From NCBI RefSeq assembly GCF_029784155.1, contig NC_073691.1, positions 53,825,978 to 53,889,977 on the forward strand: a DNA stretch of 64,000 nucleotides. Direction: 5' to 3'. This DNA comes from Uranotaenia lowii (taxonomy: Eukaryota > Arthropoda > Insecta > Diptera > Culicidae). The notes under the pieces are model-generated. The model was not told the origin of the DNA, did no database searches, and worked only from the letters and a program-made list of their open reading frames with translations. Shown piece by piece: positions 32,640 to 44,639 of the stretch (its first letter is position 1; each line of letters starts with the position of its first letter). Both the position numbers and the translations under genes were made by a program.

Positions 32640-34055
32640 TTAGAGGTGTTTAGAAGCTTTTAGTAACAAAATAGGGAACATACTTTTATCAATTTAAAAA
32701 TCTCTAAGATTTCTCAAGAATCCGATACAACATATTTATTTTATTTAAACTTAGAATATGTTATTTTTGAAAAAAAAAAAATCTTTAAAAACTTAATTCA
32801 TGCTCAAATGAAATCAGGTCTATCTACCAATTTCAAGAGAAAATCCAACGATTTATACCATCGATGGAAAAAAAAATCTAATTTTCAAAAGCAGCAATGA
32901 AATTAAAATTTATCAGTTAAATGTGATTTATACAAACTTGATCCAAATCTGATAATTTAGTTTGAAACTTGACTCTTTAAAAAACTACAAAATTAAAAAA
33001 AAAATAAACAATACACCCAAACATGGAATTTTTTTCATATTATTCAACCTGAAGATAACATGTTTATTTACCTGTAAATATTTTACATTTAAAACAATTT
33101 ACATAATAAAAATTCTGTGGATGGTTTTTTTTAATGAAAATCAGGTTCGCAACTTGCAAAACAAACTCTAATTATATTTTTTCTTTAAGCTTTTCAGTAA
33201 AAATAGTATTTTTAGACTAGCTTCTATTAATATTTGAAATTTTTAATTTGAATTCAATATTATAAGGTTGCAATATCTAGCTATTTAAATTCCTCAAATA
33301 AACAGTCATCTTGTTATAGTTTGAATTTACAACTCATTGACAAGCTGAATCTGAATTAAATTTATGAATGTTAATTCTGAGTCTGTGTCTGTGTTAAAAC
33401 TTGAAATTTGGCTCGTTTCCGGATGTTGAAAAATAACACAGTTAGTTCCAGATCCGAAATGAAAACAGCATCCAATGAGTGAATTTTATTTCATGAATCT
33501 TTAATTGAAATTCTTATGCTTTGGGTTTCAATCTCAATCAACTATTTCTTTAATTCATTTTTAATCTGACAAGTGAATCTGAATTAAAACTAAATATGAC
33601 TATGAACTTCAAATAAAACTCTTATTCTGAGTTTTCAAATGGCGTTCCATTTAAAAGCTTCGATACTTTGAACTTAGCGTGGGAATGATGTTTAAGAACT
33701 TCGCATCTGAATATTTCCAATTTTCGTTTTATTTCCATATTCGAATAGATATCATCTCAATTATGAAAATAAATATTTCAAGTTTTGGAAACCATTAATA
33801 AAATTTCGAATGAAATGATAAATAAAATTTGAACTATGAATGATAAATTAAATTTGACCATGCCTCTGGAATGTATTTAATGTCAAATGAACAAATTAAA
33901 AAAAAACAGAAGCAGAATTCTGAATTCTGAAGGATTAGTTTTTTAGGCATCTGTTGTGAGTCAAGATTATTACTCTTGATTAACGTTACTCAATCATCAA
34001 AATTTGATTAGGAATTGAAAATGTTGTATGTACGTCGCTTTTTTTCCTGAATCTC
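32640..34055 (+). repeat. kilobase-scale dispersed repeat, copy 1
   Basis: Shares a collinear series of blocks with 44640-46510 and, inverted, with part of 57600-58860: CTTTTATCA/TTTCTCAAGA near 32680, ACCATCGATGG then TTTTCAAAAG near 32860, AAGAACTTCGCATCTGAATAT near 33690, and GGATTAGTTTT...TTACTCTTGATT near 33930. The shared part ends at a TTTTTCCTG box near 34050, just before the minisatellite. No ORF is conserved among copies. Confidence 0.65.
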
Positions 34056-34079
34056 ATGGGAAGGGAGTAAGGGTGTTGG

Positions 34080-35294
34080 TTGTCATTTTTGTAATTTTTG
34101 TAATTTTTGTCATTTTTGAAATTTTTGTAAATTTTGTGATTTTTGTCATTTTTGTAATTTTTGTGATTTTGTAATTTTTGTAATTTTTGTAATTTTTGTA
34201 ATTTTTGTAATTTTTGTAATTTTTGTAATTTTTGTAATTTTTGTAATTTTTGTAATTTTTGTAATTTTTGTAATTTTTGTAATTTTTGTAATTTTTGTAA
34301 TTTTTGTAATTTTTGTAATTTTTGTAATTTTTGTAATTTTTGTAATTTTTGTAATTTTTGTAATTTTTGTAATTTTTGTAATTTTTGTAATTTTTGTAAT
34401 TTTTGTAATTTTTGTAATTTTTGTAATTTTTGTAATTTTTGTAATTTTTGTAATTTTTGTAATTTTTGTAATTTTTGTAATTTTTGTAATTTTTGTAATT
34501 TTTGTAATTTTTGTAATTTTTGTAATTTTTGTAATTTTTGTAATTTTTGTAATTTTTGTAATTTTTGTAATTTTTGTAATTTTTGTAATTTTTGTAATTT
34601 TTGTAATTTTTGTAATTTTTGTAATTTTTGTAATTTTTGTAATTTTTGTAATTTTTGCAATTTTTGTAATTTTTGTAATTTTTGTAATTTTTGTATTTTT
34701 TTTTAATTTTTGTAATTTTTGTAATTTTTGTAATTTTTGTAATTTTTGTAATTTTTGTAATTTTTGTCATTTTTGTCATTTTTGTCATTTTTGTCATTTT
34801 TGTCATTTTTGTCATTTTTGTCATTTTTGTCATTTTTGTCATTTTTGTCATTTTTGTCATTTTTGTCATTTTTGTCATTTTTGTCATTTTTGTCATTTTT
34901 GTCATTTTTGTCATTTTTGTCATTTTTGTCATTTTTGTCATTTTTGTCATTTTTGTCATTTTTGTCATTTTTGTCATTTTTGTCATTTTTGTCATTTTTG
35001 TCATTTTTGTCATTTTTGTCATTTTTGTCATTTTTGTCATTTTTGTCATTTTTGTCATTTTTGTCATTTTTGTCATTTTTGTCATTTTTGTCATTTTTGT
35101 CATTTTTGTCATTTTTGTCATTTTTGTCATTTTTGTCATTTTTGTCATTTTTGTCATTTTTGTCATTTTTGTCATTTTTGTCATTTTTGTCATTTTTGTC
35201 ATTTTTGTCATTTTTGTCATTTTTGTCATTTTTGTCATTTTTGTTATTTTTGTCATTTTTGTCATTTTTGTAATTTTTGTAATTTTTGTCATTT
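34080..35294. repeat. 9-bp minisatellite in two homogeneous blocks
   Basis: After a mixed leader, block A repeats GTAATTTTT from about 34171 to 34760, with a few interruptions (for example near 34658 and a T run at 34695). Block B repeats GTCATTTTT from about 34761 to 35262, with one GTT variant, and mixed units follow to 35294. Because 9 is a multiple of 3 and the unit lacks stops in several frames, long tripeptide-repeat ORFs of up to 412 codons arise on both strands; I do not regard them as genes. Confidence 0.97.
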
Positions 35295-35298
35295 TAAT

Positions 35299-35612
35299 AA
35301 TCTTTAAGGCTGCCGATTTTTTTTATTTGGTCTTTTTTTTATTTCAGCCTTCCGGTAGAAAGTTTGGTTTGGCTTTCGAAGCGCATATTTTTAAGTTGTT
35401 GTCGGTTGGTTTTTTTTTATTTGGTCTTCCGGTGGAAAAAGACAGATTGGCTAAGGAATTGCAAATATTTAAGGCATCTTCTGCTGATTGCTTGTTTTAA
35501 TTTGGCATTCTGTATGAAAAAGACAAATTGGCTTAGGAAGCGCAGGGTGCTGCTATGGATTGTTTTTTTTTATGAGATCTTGCCTGTGGAAAAAGACGGA
35601 TTGGCATTTCAT
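35299..35612 (+). repeat. degenerate ~80-bp tandem repeat, four units
   Basis: The unit core CCGGTGGAAAAAGAC...TTGGC...ATATTTAAGGC...GCTGATTG...TTTGGTCTT recurs at about 35352, 35431, 35511 and 35584 (spacing about 73-81 bp). Two units of the same family occur inverted at 52540-52655. The frame through it changes from unit to unit, so it is not coding. Confidence 0.75.
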
Positions 35613-37069
35613 GTAACAAACTTCAAACCTATTATGTACCCAAATGAGATATTCTATGTTATACAAAAAAAATCAAAAAGTTTAAGTTAAATTTAGTTTT
35701 AAGCGTTTTTGATGCATATTTGAAGCTATTTCACTAAAGGATGAAAACAAAAAAAAATCACAAAAAACTGATTTACGAAGCCTATGAGTTTGTTGATTTA
35801 TAGAACCTTTGAAAATATATTTAATGAAATTATTGAAAGCTCTAAAAAGAATTTACTGCACTTTTCAATGGATTCAGTTTTTTTTTATTTTGAAATAGTT
35901 ATAACTTTTTTCATAAACTAATTAGCTTCTTTTTATGTTCTTAAAAAAGAAGCTTAAGAATAATTTAAACCAGTTATTAATGACAAACATCATTTCACGC
36001 TTATTTGAAATTTCTGGATGAATTTATAAAAATTCTCCCCTACAATGTCCGTACCAAATTGAAACGCGTTGCGCTAATCATCTCATATTTTACACTGATG
36101 CTTGGTGAACCGAAAAACCGTATTGGAGTAAAAAGTCAATTTTTGCAGCAGTCTAATAGGTACATAACTTACTGTATGTCGAAGTCCATTAAAATCGGAA
36201 TTTTTACTTGAACTCTGATCGAACAACCAACTGCCTCCAATCCAACATCCAAACATCAGCAACACCCTGTCACACGCTTTCCACGTGAAAAACTTTTCCC
36301 CAAAAATTGAAAGAGCAACCGTTTGTCTAGCCCCAAAATCATATTGTTGTGCTCTTCCGGGTTAAGCTGCCGGTTTGCGGTTTCGTATTTATGTATTCCG
36401 AGTTCCTCGAGATTGACAATTCCGGAACCAGAAACGCCCCCGCTTTTCGCAAGAAAATCCGAACGATCTCGTCATCATCTCCACTGTCTGACACTCTCTC
36501 TCGATGTTTCAGATTTTGGCAGCCGAGTTAAACTTATCCCGCGTCTCGTGGAATGTCGTCCCTTTTTCTTTTGCCGCTTTCACCCCCCCCCCCCCCCCCC
36601 ACTTTCTGGGGTTGAGATTTCGGGTTTGTCCCTCCAAAGAGCATGGAGTAGGGGGGGATGATGCCTTTGACTGATGTTTGACAGCCGCTTGGAGCCTGAC
36701 TGACTGAAAGGCTGACTTTCTTCGAGGGAACATATCCGTTGACTAAGTTTTCGGAAGGTCTCATTAGCTTTTTAAGGGAAATCTCGAATAAGAAGACCAT
36801 TTTTAAGGAACATCTCCCTTCGAATAGGACTGTTTAACTAGCGATGCCAAAAGTGGCATGGAACCTTTTGGAAACTTGAAGGTTTCGCCTCTAGGCCGAC
36901 CTCTTACAGGCTCAAAGAAATCCCAACGAATCGGAAGGAACGAGGTGTGAATTTGATGCGTGTGCCCCGGCAGTCGTGGAAGGTCGCCAATTTCGGTCGA
37001 AGAAAATTTGGTGGATCAAGCAAAGGGAAACCAAGGGGGATTCCGTTTTCTTCCAAGAAGTTCCAGGGG
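35613..37069. other. mixed stretch: AT-rich, then a GC-rich island with an 18-bp poly-C run
   Basis: From about 36240 composition becomes GC-richer. An 18-base C run lies at 36583-36600. Several overlapping short frames on both strands follow composition only. It could be a host regulatory or exonic island, possibly connected with the candidate micro-exon downstream. Confidence 0.3.
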
Positions 37070-37125
37070 GAAGTCAGTCAGTCAGTCAAACAGTCAGACG
37101 GACAGACAGATAGACACACCAAAAG
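37070..37125. repeat. CAGT/CAGA tetranucleotide tract
   Basis: Imperfect short tandem units (GTCAGTCAGTCAAACAGTC, then GACAGACAGATAGACA). Confidence 0.8.
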
Positions 37126-37879
37126 ACAGATAGGATAGAAAGAGGGTTTTCCGCTGTTGCGAGGTTCAGATTGTGTTTGCGTGGCTTGTTGTTGGTTTTG
37201 TTAAGGAAAATTTTCGGTTTGTGCTTTGGTTGATTGAGTGGAAAGCATTTTTTCTAAATTTGGCTAAGGGAAAGATTAGCCTTGCGGGAAAATGCTTGTA
37301 GTTAATAAAACGATCAAAAGCTGGCTTCGACTGGAAAGTTTGAATTTTCGATCGTACTTTTGCATTCTCAACAGCCGAATTATGAAAAGATCCTCAAAAA
37401 GTCAATCAAAATGAGTCAAGTTTTCAATAACATTTGAAGTCATTTTTTCAACAGTTGAAATGAACATAATAAATTCTTCTATTTCAGTTGGTTTCGATAG
37501 GAAAAGCCCTCAAGCTGGATAAGTAAATAAAAAAAAACCATCCCCATAAGTTGATCCATATTTTTTCAAGCAGTTTAGCCTGGAAAATGCGTCAGGTTAA
37601 ATGGTGATTCCAAAAAATTTGTCTTTCTTTCTCATCGACTTGAAGGCTACTTTTTTATGACAGTGCAATATTCTTTATTCTGTTCTTTAAATCATGATCA
37701 TGGAAGATGTCATAAAAAATCATTCTGGAGGTTTCAACAAGTTTGCCGGAGGAGTGCAAAAAAAAACGAGAAAATAAATCCACAATTGACTTAAGCTAAA
37801 TCTCGACCAAGACAGGAAAACAGAAAAGAAAAGTCACCAAACCTTGATTAGAAATTTTATACCTCGCGTTTTTTTACAG
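37126..37879. other. AT-rich stretch, intron-like
   Basis: No feature of its own. It ends in a polypyrimidine tract and AG that form the acceptor of the candidate micro-exon. Confidence 0.3.
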
Positions 37880-37918
37880 CCAGCGCTCGCGAAGGTGTCG
37901 TCAACTGGATGACGCACA
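37880..37918 (+). CDS. candidate 39-nt micro-exon of an unidentified host gene
   Basis: A GC-rich 39-nt block is bounded by a strong acceptor (GTTTTTTTACAG, ending 37879) and a consensus donor (GTAAGT, 37919-37924). Of the three frames, one has a stop. The frame that begins with two bases of a split codon reads SAREGVVNWMTH and ends with one base, so the exon would be symmetric (phase 1 to 1) and skippable without a frame change. Flanks are AT-rich and intron-like. I do not recognise the gene. The coding claim rests on splice-signal quality, length divisible by three and composition contrast only. Confidence 0.4.
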
Positions 37919-37924
37919 GTAAGT

Positions 37925-38772
37925 TAAAAAACCATTTAAACTCTGAAATAAAATTTTCCTCAAGTTTATAAAATCCATCCTTAAAACTGAAAAAAGGTTT
38001 TAAAAAGTGTTTGTGTTTATAAAACTTTGATCAGTTACTGCAGATCATTCATAATGTTGTGTTAAAAATATTCAAAAAAATTCTCACTGTTCCGTTTTGC
38101 TTCCGGAAAAAAATCTCGGCACTCTCCAAACAGAAGCGGTTCCATGACGTGGTTTTTTCGGTAAATATTTTTATTGGCCGCTTTGAATTTGGTAGCGTGT
38201 TAGTGGCGCGGCATCATCTCTTTCTTAAAAAATAAACAACAACAACCGCCAAAGACTAGCGCTTGTCTCGGTCGAAACCGACGATGATACTGATCTTGGA
38301 TTGTGGGGGAGAAGTTTTTTTTCTCATTATTTTTTTTCCTTCCTTCCCCATAGAAACAGCTCTGATCTCTTCGTTCGACCGGCCAGATGAAGTGGAAATT
38401 TGGCAAGGTGCGAGCTAGAAGATGATTTTTTTGTTCCTAACAACCACAGCTTTAACAGCAGCTTCTGCGTTGCTTCCATTATTTGTGGGTGGACTTTTAG
38501 GTTTCAGTAAATTGGCTATTTTCACAACTTGTCAAATGGGGTACTCAACAGCAGCGATGGACGAATGATGGCGACTGCCAGCAATCAATGAACGGTGATA
38601 ATTTGAGACCACTTTAATGGCACTTTTCTGACTGAAGTGGGCCCACAGAATTGGCACTTAATATTAATAAGGTGATTGGCAATTTTTTTCGGGCTAGTTG
38701 TTCTTTTTGGGGAAGGAAGGATGAGATGATTTCAAAATCTTGAAACATTTTCTGACAACCACGAATGTTGTT
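37925..38772. other. intron-like stretch with a GC-richer island at 38100-38600
   Basis: No recognised gene. Short frames on the minus strand (38200-38406) look compositional. Confidence 0.3.
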
Positions 38773-38785
38773 GGATATCAACATT

Positions 38786-38841
38786 TTTTTTTTCTTTATT
38801 TGAGAGGTTTTCAGCCACAGGCTGGTTCGCCTCTAGACCTA
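38786..38841 (-). mobile_element. 56-bp retroposed 3' end with 13-bp target duplication
   Basis: GGATATCAACATT occurs directly on both sides (38773-38785, 38842-38854). Between them the minus strand reads a short sequence ending in AAATAAAG and a poly-A run. This is the hallmark of a severely 5'-truncated, polyadenylated LINE or SINE copy. Confidence 0.75.
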
Positions 38842-38974
38842 GGATATCAACATTGTTTCAAACTACAATTTTTTTTTTATTGAATATTTTTTAATTTTTG
38901 TACATTTTAATATGCACTTAATGTGGTTTAATGCTGAAACTATACATTTTGAATCTAAAACGATTTTTCATGAA

Positions 38975-39495
38975 AACTTTATCTCATCAAATTTGCCTTG
39001 GGAGGATATTTGGGTATGAGAAATATTTCAATGATGATTTGAGACCTCTCCCTCTTTCCAGTGGGGAGATAAGAAGGTTGGCCTCTCTTACAATTTTCCA
39101 CTTATATCAAAAACTTATCTAACAAATGGAACCAAATTTGACATGGGAGAATTTCCTTCAAATGATGGAAAAGAAAGGTACATGGGGCCTTCCATACAGT
39201 TTTTGTATAACTGAAGAACAAATCGATCAAAGGAATTTTAACTTAGCATGGGATGGGGTATCAGGGTACGATAAGTTTTTCCCCGAATCTTTGGTATCTC
39301 TTTACCCTTTCAGTGGAGAGGGTGGGGAGCTTCTGATTTTTTAACATACTTGGAAAAATATTCAAGCATATGAAATACGAGAAATATTTCAATGATATAC
39401 GATAGCCCTCCCTTCTTTCTTGGGAAGATAGTATGGTACAATGTTTTTAATAAATTTTGTGGACCCTCCCCACTTCAGAAGAGGGTGGAGAATCC
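38975..39495 (-). repeat. second ~143-bp family array, inverted
   Basis: Reverse-complemented units match 4188-5235: ATACCCAAATATCCTCCC then GGCAAATTTG, GGTTCCATTTG, AATTGTAAGAGAGGCC and CCACTGGAAAGAGGGAG. The flanking anchor GAGAAATATTTCAATGAT appears at about 39018 and 39379. Confidence 0.6.
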
Positions 39496-39643
39496 GCATC
39501 AACAAAACATACCTACATTTTGGCATAATTAATAAAATCATGAAACTTACAAAACACAGTAAAAATTTGAGATCTTCAAAAAATAATTTAAAGATCAAGT
39601 TTCACCGAACAAAACGAAATGATCGTGGGTTTCAACAGATGTA

Positions 39644-40593
39644 ATAAGGCTATGATCATTTAGTATCCGGGCACTTTATTTCGGTGAAAGCTACGTTACT
39701 AAAGCTCGGATATGCAAAAATTTAGTAGCGTTGTATTGGTTATGAAAAGGACTATCTTCCCTATTTTTGATAGATTTTTAAGTTAACGTGTGTTTGAGAT
39801 ATTTAAGATGAAAAAAGACATGGTAAAAATAATTTTGCACAATTTCGCTCCTTTTACGCATTTTGCGCCTCGAAAATTCTTCATTGTTGACTTGAAAGCT
39901 CATGAACTGTTGATTTTTTCTGTTTTTCTTTCGGACCAAATGTTTAAGAAGTATTAGGAGCCACTCTACGATCCACACGAAGTTCAAACCAACCATCGGA
40001 GTGCAACCCTTGATCTTAAATATGGTAAAAAGTCTTTGGTTATTGGGGATAACTGAATGCAGACTCCTTAAATAATGCAAAAAATCCATTTCCGGCAGGC
40101 AAAAAGTGTTGCCTGACTAGTAGACACCTAGTAAATAACTAATAATGATCAGTTCCAAAGATCGCAATCTGTGCATCCGGTTTTTACGTAATATGACAGA
40201 TGTGTTCAGATGGACAAAAAAATTTATGTTAAAATCGGATTTAAGAGATCAAATTCTTCGAGATGCCTACTCATGAAAAGGTTCCAACCAGATTCCAATA
40301 TCGTTTTCCAGGCGAGTTAAGTAAAATATCATGATTTTGCAAAGATTTTGCTTCTGTGGTAAAAATAATAGATCAATACATGACTGAAAAAAGTGTGCAA
40401 AGATAAAAAAGAGATTTTATGAAAATGTATGAGTATTTCTTGAATTCATTGATAAATAATTTTTTCTATATTTTTATATTAAATGTCAAATTAACACCTT
40501 TATTTCCTTCTAAAAAAGTTTTTCGATCAAATGATTGGTTTTGAAAATACACACGTTTGTAACCGCCCGGATACTAAATGATCATAGCCTTAT
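39644..40593. mobile_element. element with exact ~30-bp terminal inverted repeats
   Basis: The left end (AAGGCTATGATCATTTAGT and on to TCCGGGC) is repeated exactly, inverted, at 40565-40593. TA flanks both ends (39642-39643, 40594-40595), suggesting a Tc1/mariner-type insertion. A minus-strand frame of 103 codons inside (39778-40089) resembles no transposase I know. Exact repeats imply recent activity or strong constraint. Confidence 0.8.
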
Positions 40594-40595
40594 TA

Positions 40596-41646
40596 GGTAG
40601 CATTTGTTGGTAGCACTCAAGTTGATGAGTCAAGTTAATGTAATATCGCATCACTATTTTGCTGTGTAGGAGAAGTCGTGAGATGCAGTCTTTCGTTATA
40701 AAGAACTTGTTTAAATTAGAAATTCAAAGGAAATAACTTGAAAATTGAGTTTTGAATTTGGTTTAGTATGGAACCCAAAATTTTGTGGAAGAAATAATCT
40801 CGTAAGTTTTATAATCTTGTTGTGTGAAACCCGGATTGTGTGGTTATTTAAAAAAAAATAGTGCGAAATTATTCGAGTTCAAAATAGCTTGGTAAACACC
40901 GGACCCAAAAATTCACGTCCAACTAATCGTCCAGCTGTTTTTAACTTGTTTGTTTTTCAAAATTGGTCAATTTTTATCGTCATTTTTGTCAAAATATGTT
41001 TGTAAATAAAGTTCTTCGAAAATCGCTTAACATTTTTTCGAGTAACATCGAACTTGTCAGTGTTTTGAAATTGGGAAACGTAACTTGTTATTAAATTTAA
41101 ATCATTTTTTTATGTCAAAACATGCCTGCGAACCAAATTTCTTAATTATCATATGAAAATGAAAACTACCATGATCAAATGTGATGGTGTCACAAAAAAA
41201 CCTTGTCATTTCTATACATGAGAATTTGTATGCCTCCCTCACCTCTGCTACAAAAGTGAAAGAGGTCATTCATTATCAGAAATCTTCTTCAAGCATCAAA
41301 ACATGGTTATTTTTTTTCAAATTCGATAAAATTCGCTCCACAAATGTTCGAGTTATGTCATAGGACTTCACTTTGATTCCGTATGGAAGCCCATGGTTTT
41401 CTAAATTGCGTGGCCATACGCGGTATTATGGGGAGGGGTGATCGGAGTGATCCTCTCAATCTAGAAAACCTAAAACAAAATTCACTGAAATGCTCGATTT
41501 CTATAAAAAAAAATTGAATTTTTCCTAGTTGGTATACCCAGAACACGATTCTGACATTTCAAATTGCTAAGGCCTCTCTAGATAACTGCGAATGATATAA
41601 ACTGAACAAATATCTTTTCCCATATTTGTTCAGTTTAGATATTTAT
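40596..41646. other. AT-rich stretch, no recognised feature
   Basis: Nothing coding is visible. A GTATGGAAGCCC-type segment near 41380 resembles common dipteran repeat sequence, but I cannot delimit it. Confidence 0.35.
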
Positions 41647-42767
41647 ACACACAACGAAAAAAATCTGTAAAATCACATCACATGTGATGTAAATAAAAAG
41701 AAGCATCATATATGACGGAATTTTCAGTGCTAGTTGGAAATTACACGCCAGTGAAATTTTGCAACGTGTAAAATAGAAATGATGTAAAATTTTGCAACGC
41801 GTAAAATAAAAATGATGTAAATTATAATCTCACTGAATATTGGAATAGAAACTTTCCAATTGGATTTTTTTTTGTTTTAGTTTTGTTTATATGATTCAAT
41901 AATAAAATTTTCTCATCTCTTCATAAAAATTAAACCTTTTTATAAGTAATTTAATTCATTTTATTTAGCGACAAAAATTTGTTTAGCATTAGCACGCAAT
42001 TTTTTTTATTAGGATTCACTTAACCCTTTCATTTTCTTCCCCGGATCCTAAGTTCAGTAACGTGGAGCCGCTTCCGGAACCGCATCCCTGCTTCACGAAG
42101 ATCTCCGAGAACCTCACTCGCGGAAAAACTGCTTAAAACAAATACTTTGGTGCACATCTTGACTTGACACTTTGTTTACTTTTGTCTATAGTCCTGTTCA
42201 TGACAGTTTATAATTTTACATGACATTATCATGTTCAGGGTATGTAATATTGATTAAACACAAATTCAATGTCGTTATCACATTCCATGACATGTAATTT
42301 TAATAAACTTCTTATTCAGTGTTGTTTAAAATTGTGTGCGACCAAAAACATTTGTAAAATTACATCACATATGATGTAACGAAAAAGAAGCAACATATAT
42401 GATGGAATTTTCAGAGCGAGTTGAATATCACACGTCTATGAATTTCGAAAGACGTGTAAAATTTGAAAGACATGTAAATATTTAAGACATGTAATATTTA
42501 ATAATATTTAATATTTAATATTTAATTTGCACTGAAAACTCCGTCATATGTGATGCTTCTTTTTATTTACATCATATGTGATGTAAATTTACATCAAATA
42601 ATCGCGTTCCGTGTCAAGTAAAATTCATGTCATTCGAATTCAGTGCTATTATGGTTTCAACTTTTTTCAATCTATAAATTTACAACAATAAATTGCGTTC
42701 AACGTCATGTAATATTAAAGGTTTTTCAATTTCAGTGTTGTTAAGGATTCAGATTTTTTTGCTGTGT
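41647..42767. mobile_element. inverted-repeat MITE rich in CACATGTGATGTAA palindromes
   Basis: Ends: ACACACAACGAAAAAAATCTG on the left, ACACAGCAAAAAAATCTG reverse-complemented on the right. A block containing ATCACATRTGATGTAA, AAAAAGAAGCA and ATATGA-GGAATTTTCAG occurs at 41666 and 42366 (direct) and near 42530-42592 (inverted). Many ACGTGTAAAAT words lie between. A short GC-rich patch (42045-42130) sits in the centre. No ORF. Confidence 0.55.
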
Positions 42768-44639
42768 ATTTCATGACCCAATATATCAAAGTCTTTTAGA
42801 AGGCTCAAAAACAATGCTCCCACAGTATTTTTAGAATCAATTTAAGAAATAATGAATTCGACTAGAACTGAGATGGTAATTAGTGCACTCGAGCCGGTTC
42901 AGAAACTTTATTGCAGCTTAAAACGTACGTCATGCTAGATAAGAAAATTTACAGTTCTGGTCACAAGAAGGTTTTCGAACACTTAGCTAAAGACACTTAT
43001 ATGTATGTAGATGTTGGACAGTGGTTGTTAACATCATGGGAATCGCCAGCCTTAAACCATAAACAGGAAAAAATCATTGCCTGTATAACGTATCATCAGA
43101 ATCAAAATGAAATCAAATCCAAATTGTAAAAGTAATTTCAGACCAAGTAAGAGATAAACTATGATTTAAAATTGTTCAGCCGAAAGATAATATTCGTTGA
43201 TTAATGATCATCGAAATTTATGTTTCTTTCCTTCATTTTCAACTGAAGGGTTTACAAAAGAACATGATCAATTCATTATCGAAAGCTTAAAATAGCATTG
43301 TACAGGATGGGTAATGGGTGATTTCTTGAATGAATCAGAATGATGAATAAGAAACTGATAGAAAAAAAACAAGTATTTCCCAGTTCTGTTGTAAATATTC
43401 TAAGAACGAAGCATTTAGTAATTTATTCAACACTTTGTTTTATGATTAAGCTGTGCAGCTGCTACTACGAAAAATTTTTCAAGCTATTTTTAAATAATTT
43501 TTTTGTGTCTTTTTAAGAGAAGCTTTCGGCCTTTCACTAGTTTGTCAACAAAATAATTAAATTTGAAAATTATGATCGATTTAAGAAAGATAATAGTTAA
43601 AATAAGTGAAACATCTATAAATTTCGTGCGCAGGTTTGTAAATTTGAAATTTCAAACTCTGAATATTTGGCCGCCGCAAATTTGAATATTGGGTCTTGGA
43701 AAGGGCAAAATGAAAAAAAATTGTTTTTCTTATTAAGTTAGACTTATCAAGCTTTCAAGAAGATTTTTTAATATAAAAAAACACAAAAAAATCAGGATTG
43801 AAGGACAAATCAAGGTTTATTTAAAGTATTACAAAAAAATCTTTAAAACAAAATATAAAATATAAAAAAATCAACTTTTCAGATGCATTTATTTCGATTT
43901 AAAACTTTTATAAATCCTGCAAAACAATTTCATAAACCTTTTAAAAATTATCTTTAATTAAATTGAGTAAAACTATTTTTAAAACAAAAGTTTAAATTTC
44001 CAAATTTGACAGAATGAGGCAATTATGAAAGCAATCTTTCATATTTTTTTTTCGCAGAACTTTAAAGTACTTGCGGTTTTGAGGAAACTTGATAATTGAT
44101 TTAAAACCTTTGTTTTTAATTTTTTAAAATATGCAGAAATTTCTTAGATTATTTTAACACTAGTTTCAAAAGAAGTTTCAAAAATAAAAGCTATCGAGTA
44201 AAAGGATTCAGGGAACTCAAACCAACCAAAATGAGTTCTTAAATTATTTCAACTTAGAAAAAAGTTTCAATTTTGTGGCCTCGTTTAGTTTTTAAAAACC
44301 ATTTTGAATGTGAAGTTGAGTATAAACAGAGGAGTCGAGCAAAACAATGAAAACATAACTGAGACTGAAATTGGTTTCTCGATAAATATTTCATATCAGG
44401 GTCGTAGGGAGAACCGTCTTATGGAGGGGGTTTTGGTGACCGGTTTTTTTTTTTCAAAGTTATTTATTGCTCAAAAAATGTGATAATGAAAATAAATAGA
44501 AAAACAATATAGTTAAGTACTACTTGATTATTAATTTTTAAGGATTTTTTCATACAATTTTTTTGTATGAAATTGTAACTTTAGAAAATACATCTCAAAA
44601 TCTTGTAAATGGTAAGCAACATTTGTAAATGAAATCTTT
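42768..44639. other. AT-rich non-coding stretch
   Basis: A 72-codon frame (42911-43129) has no recognisable motif. Nothing else is supported. Confidence 0.4.

Noticed and set aside
34080..35294. CRISPR-like array
   Set aside because: Units are contiguous 9-mers with no spacers, and the genome is eukaryotic.
33986..35500. Very long ORFs (224, 412, 269 and 169 codons) on both strands
   Set aside because: They are tripeptide repeats generated by the 9-bp minisatellite, open in several frames at once, with no plausible protein.
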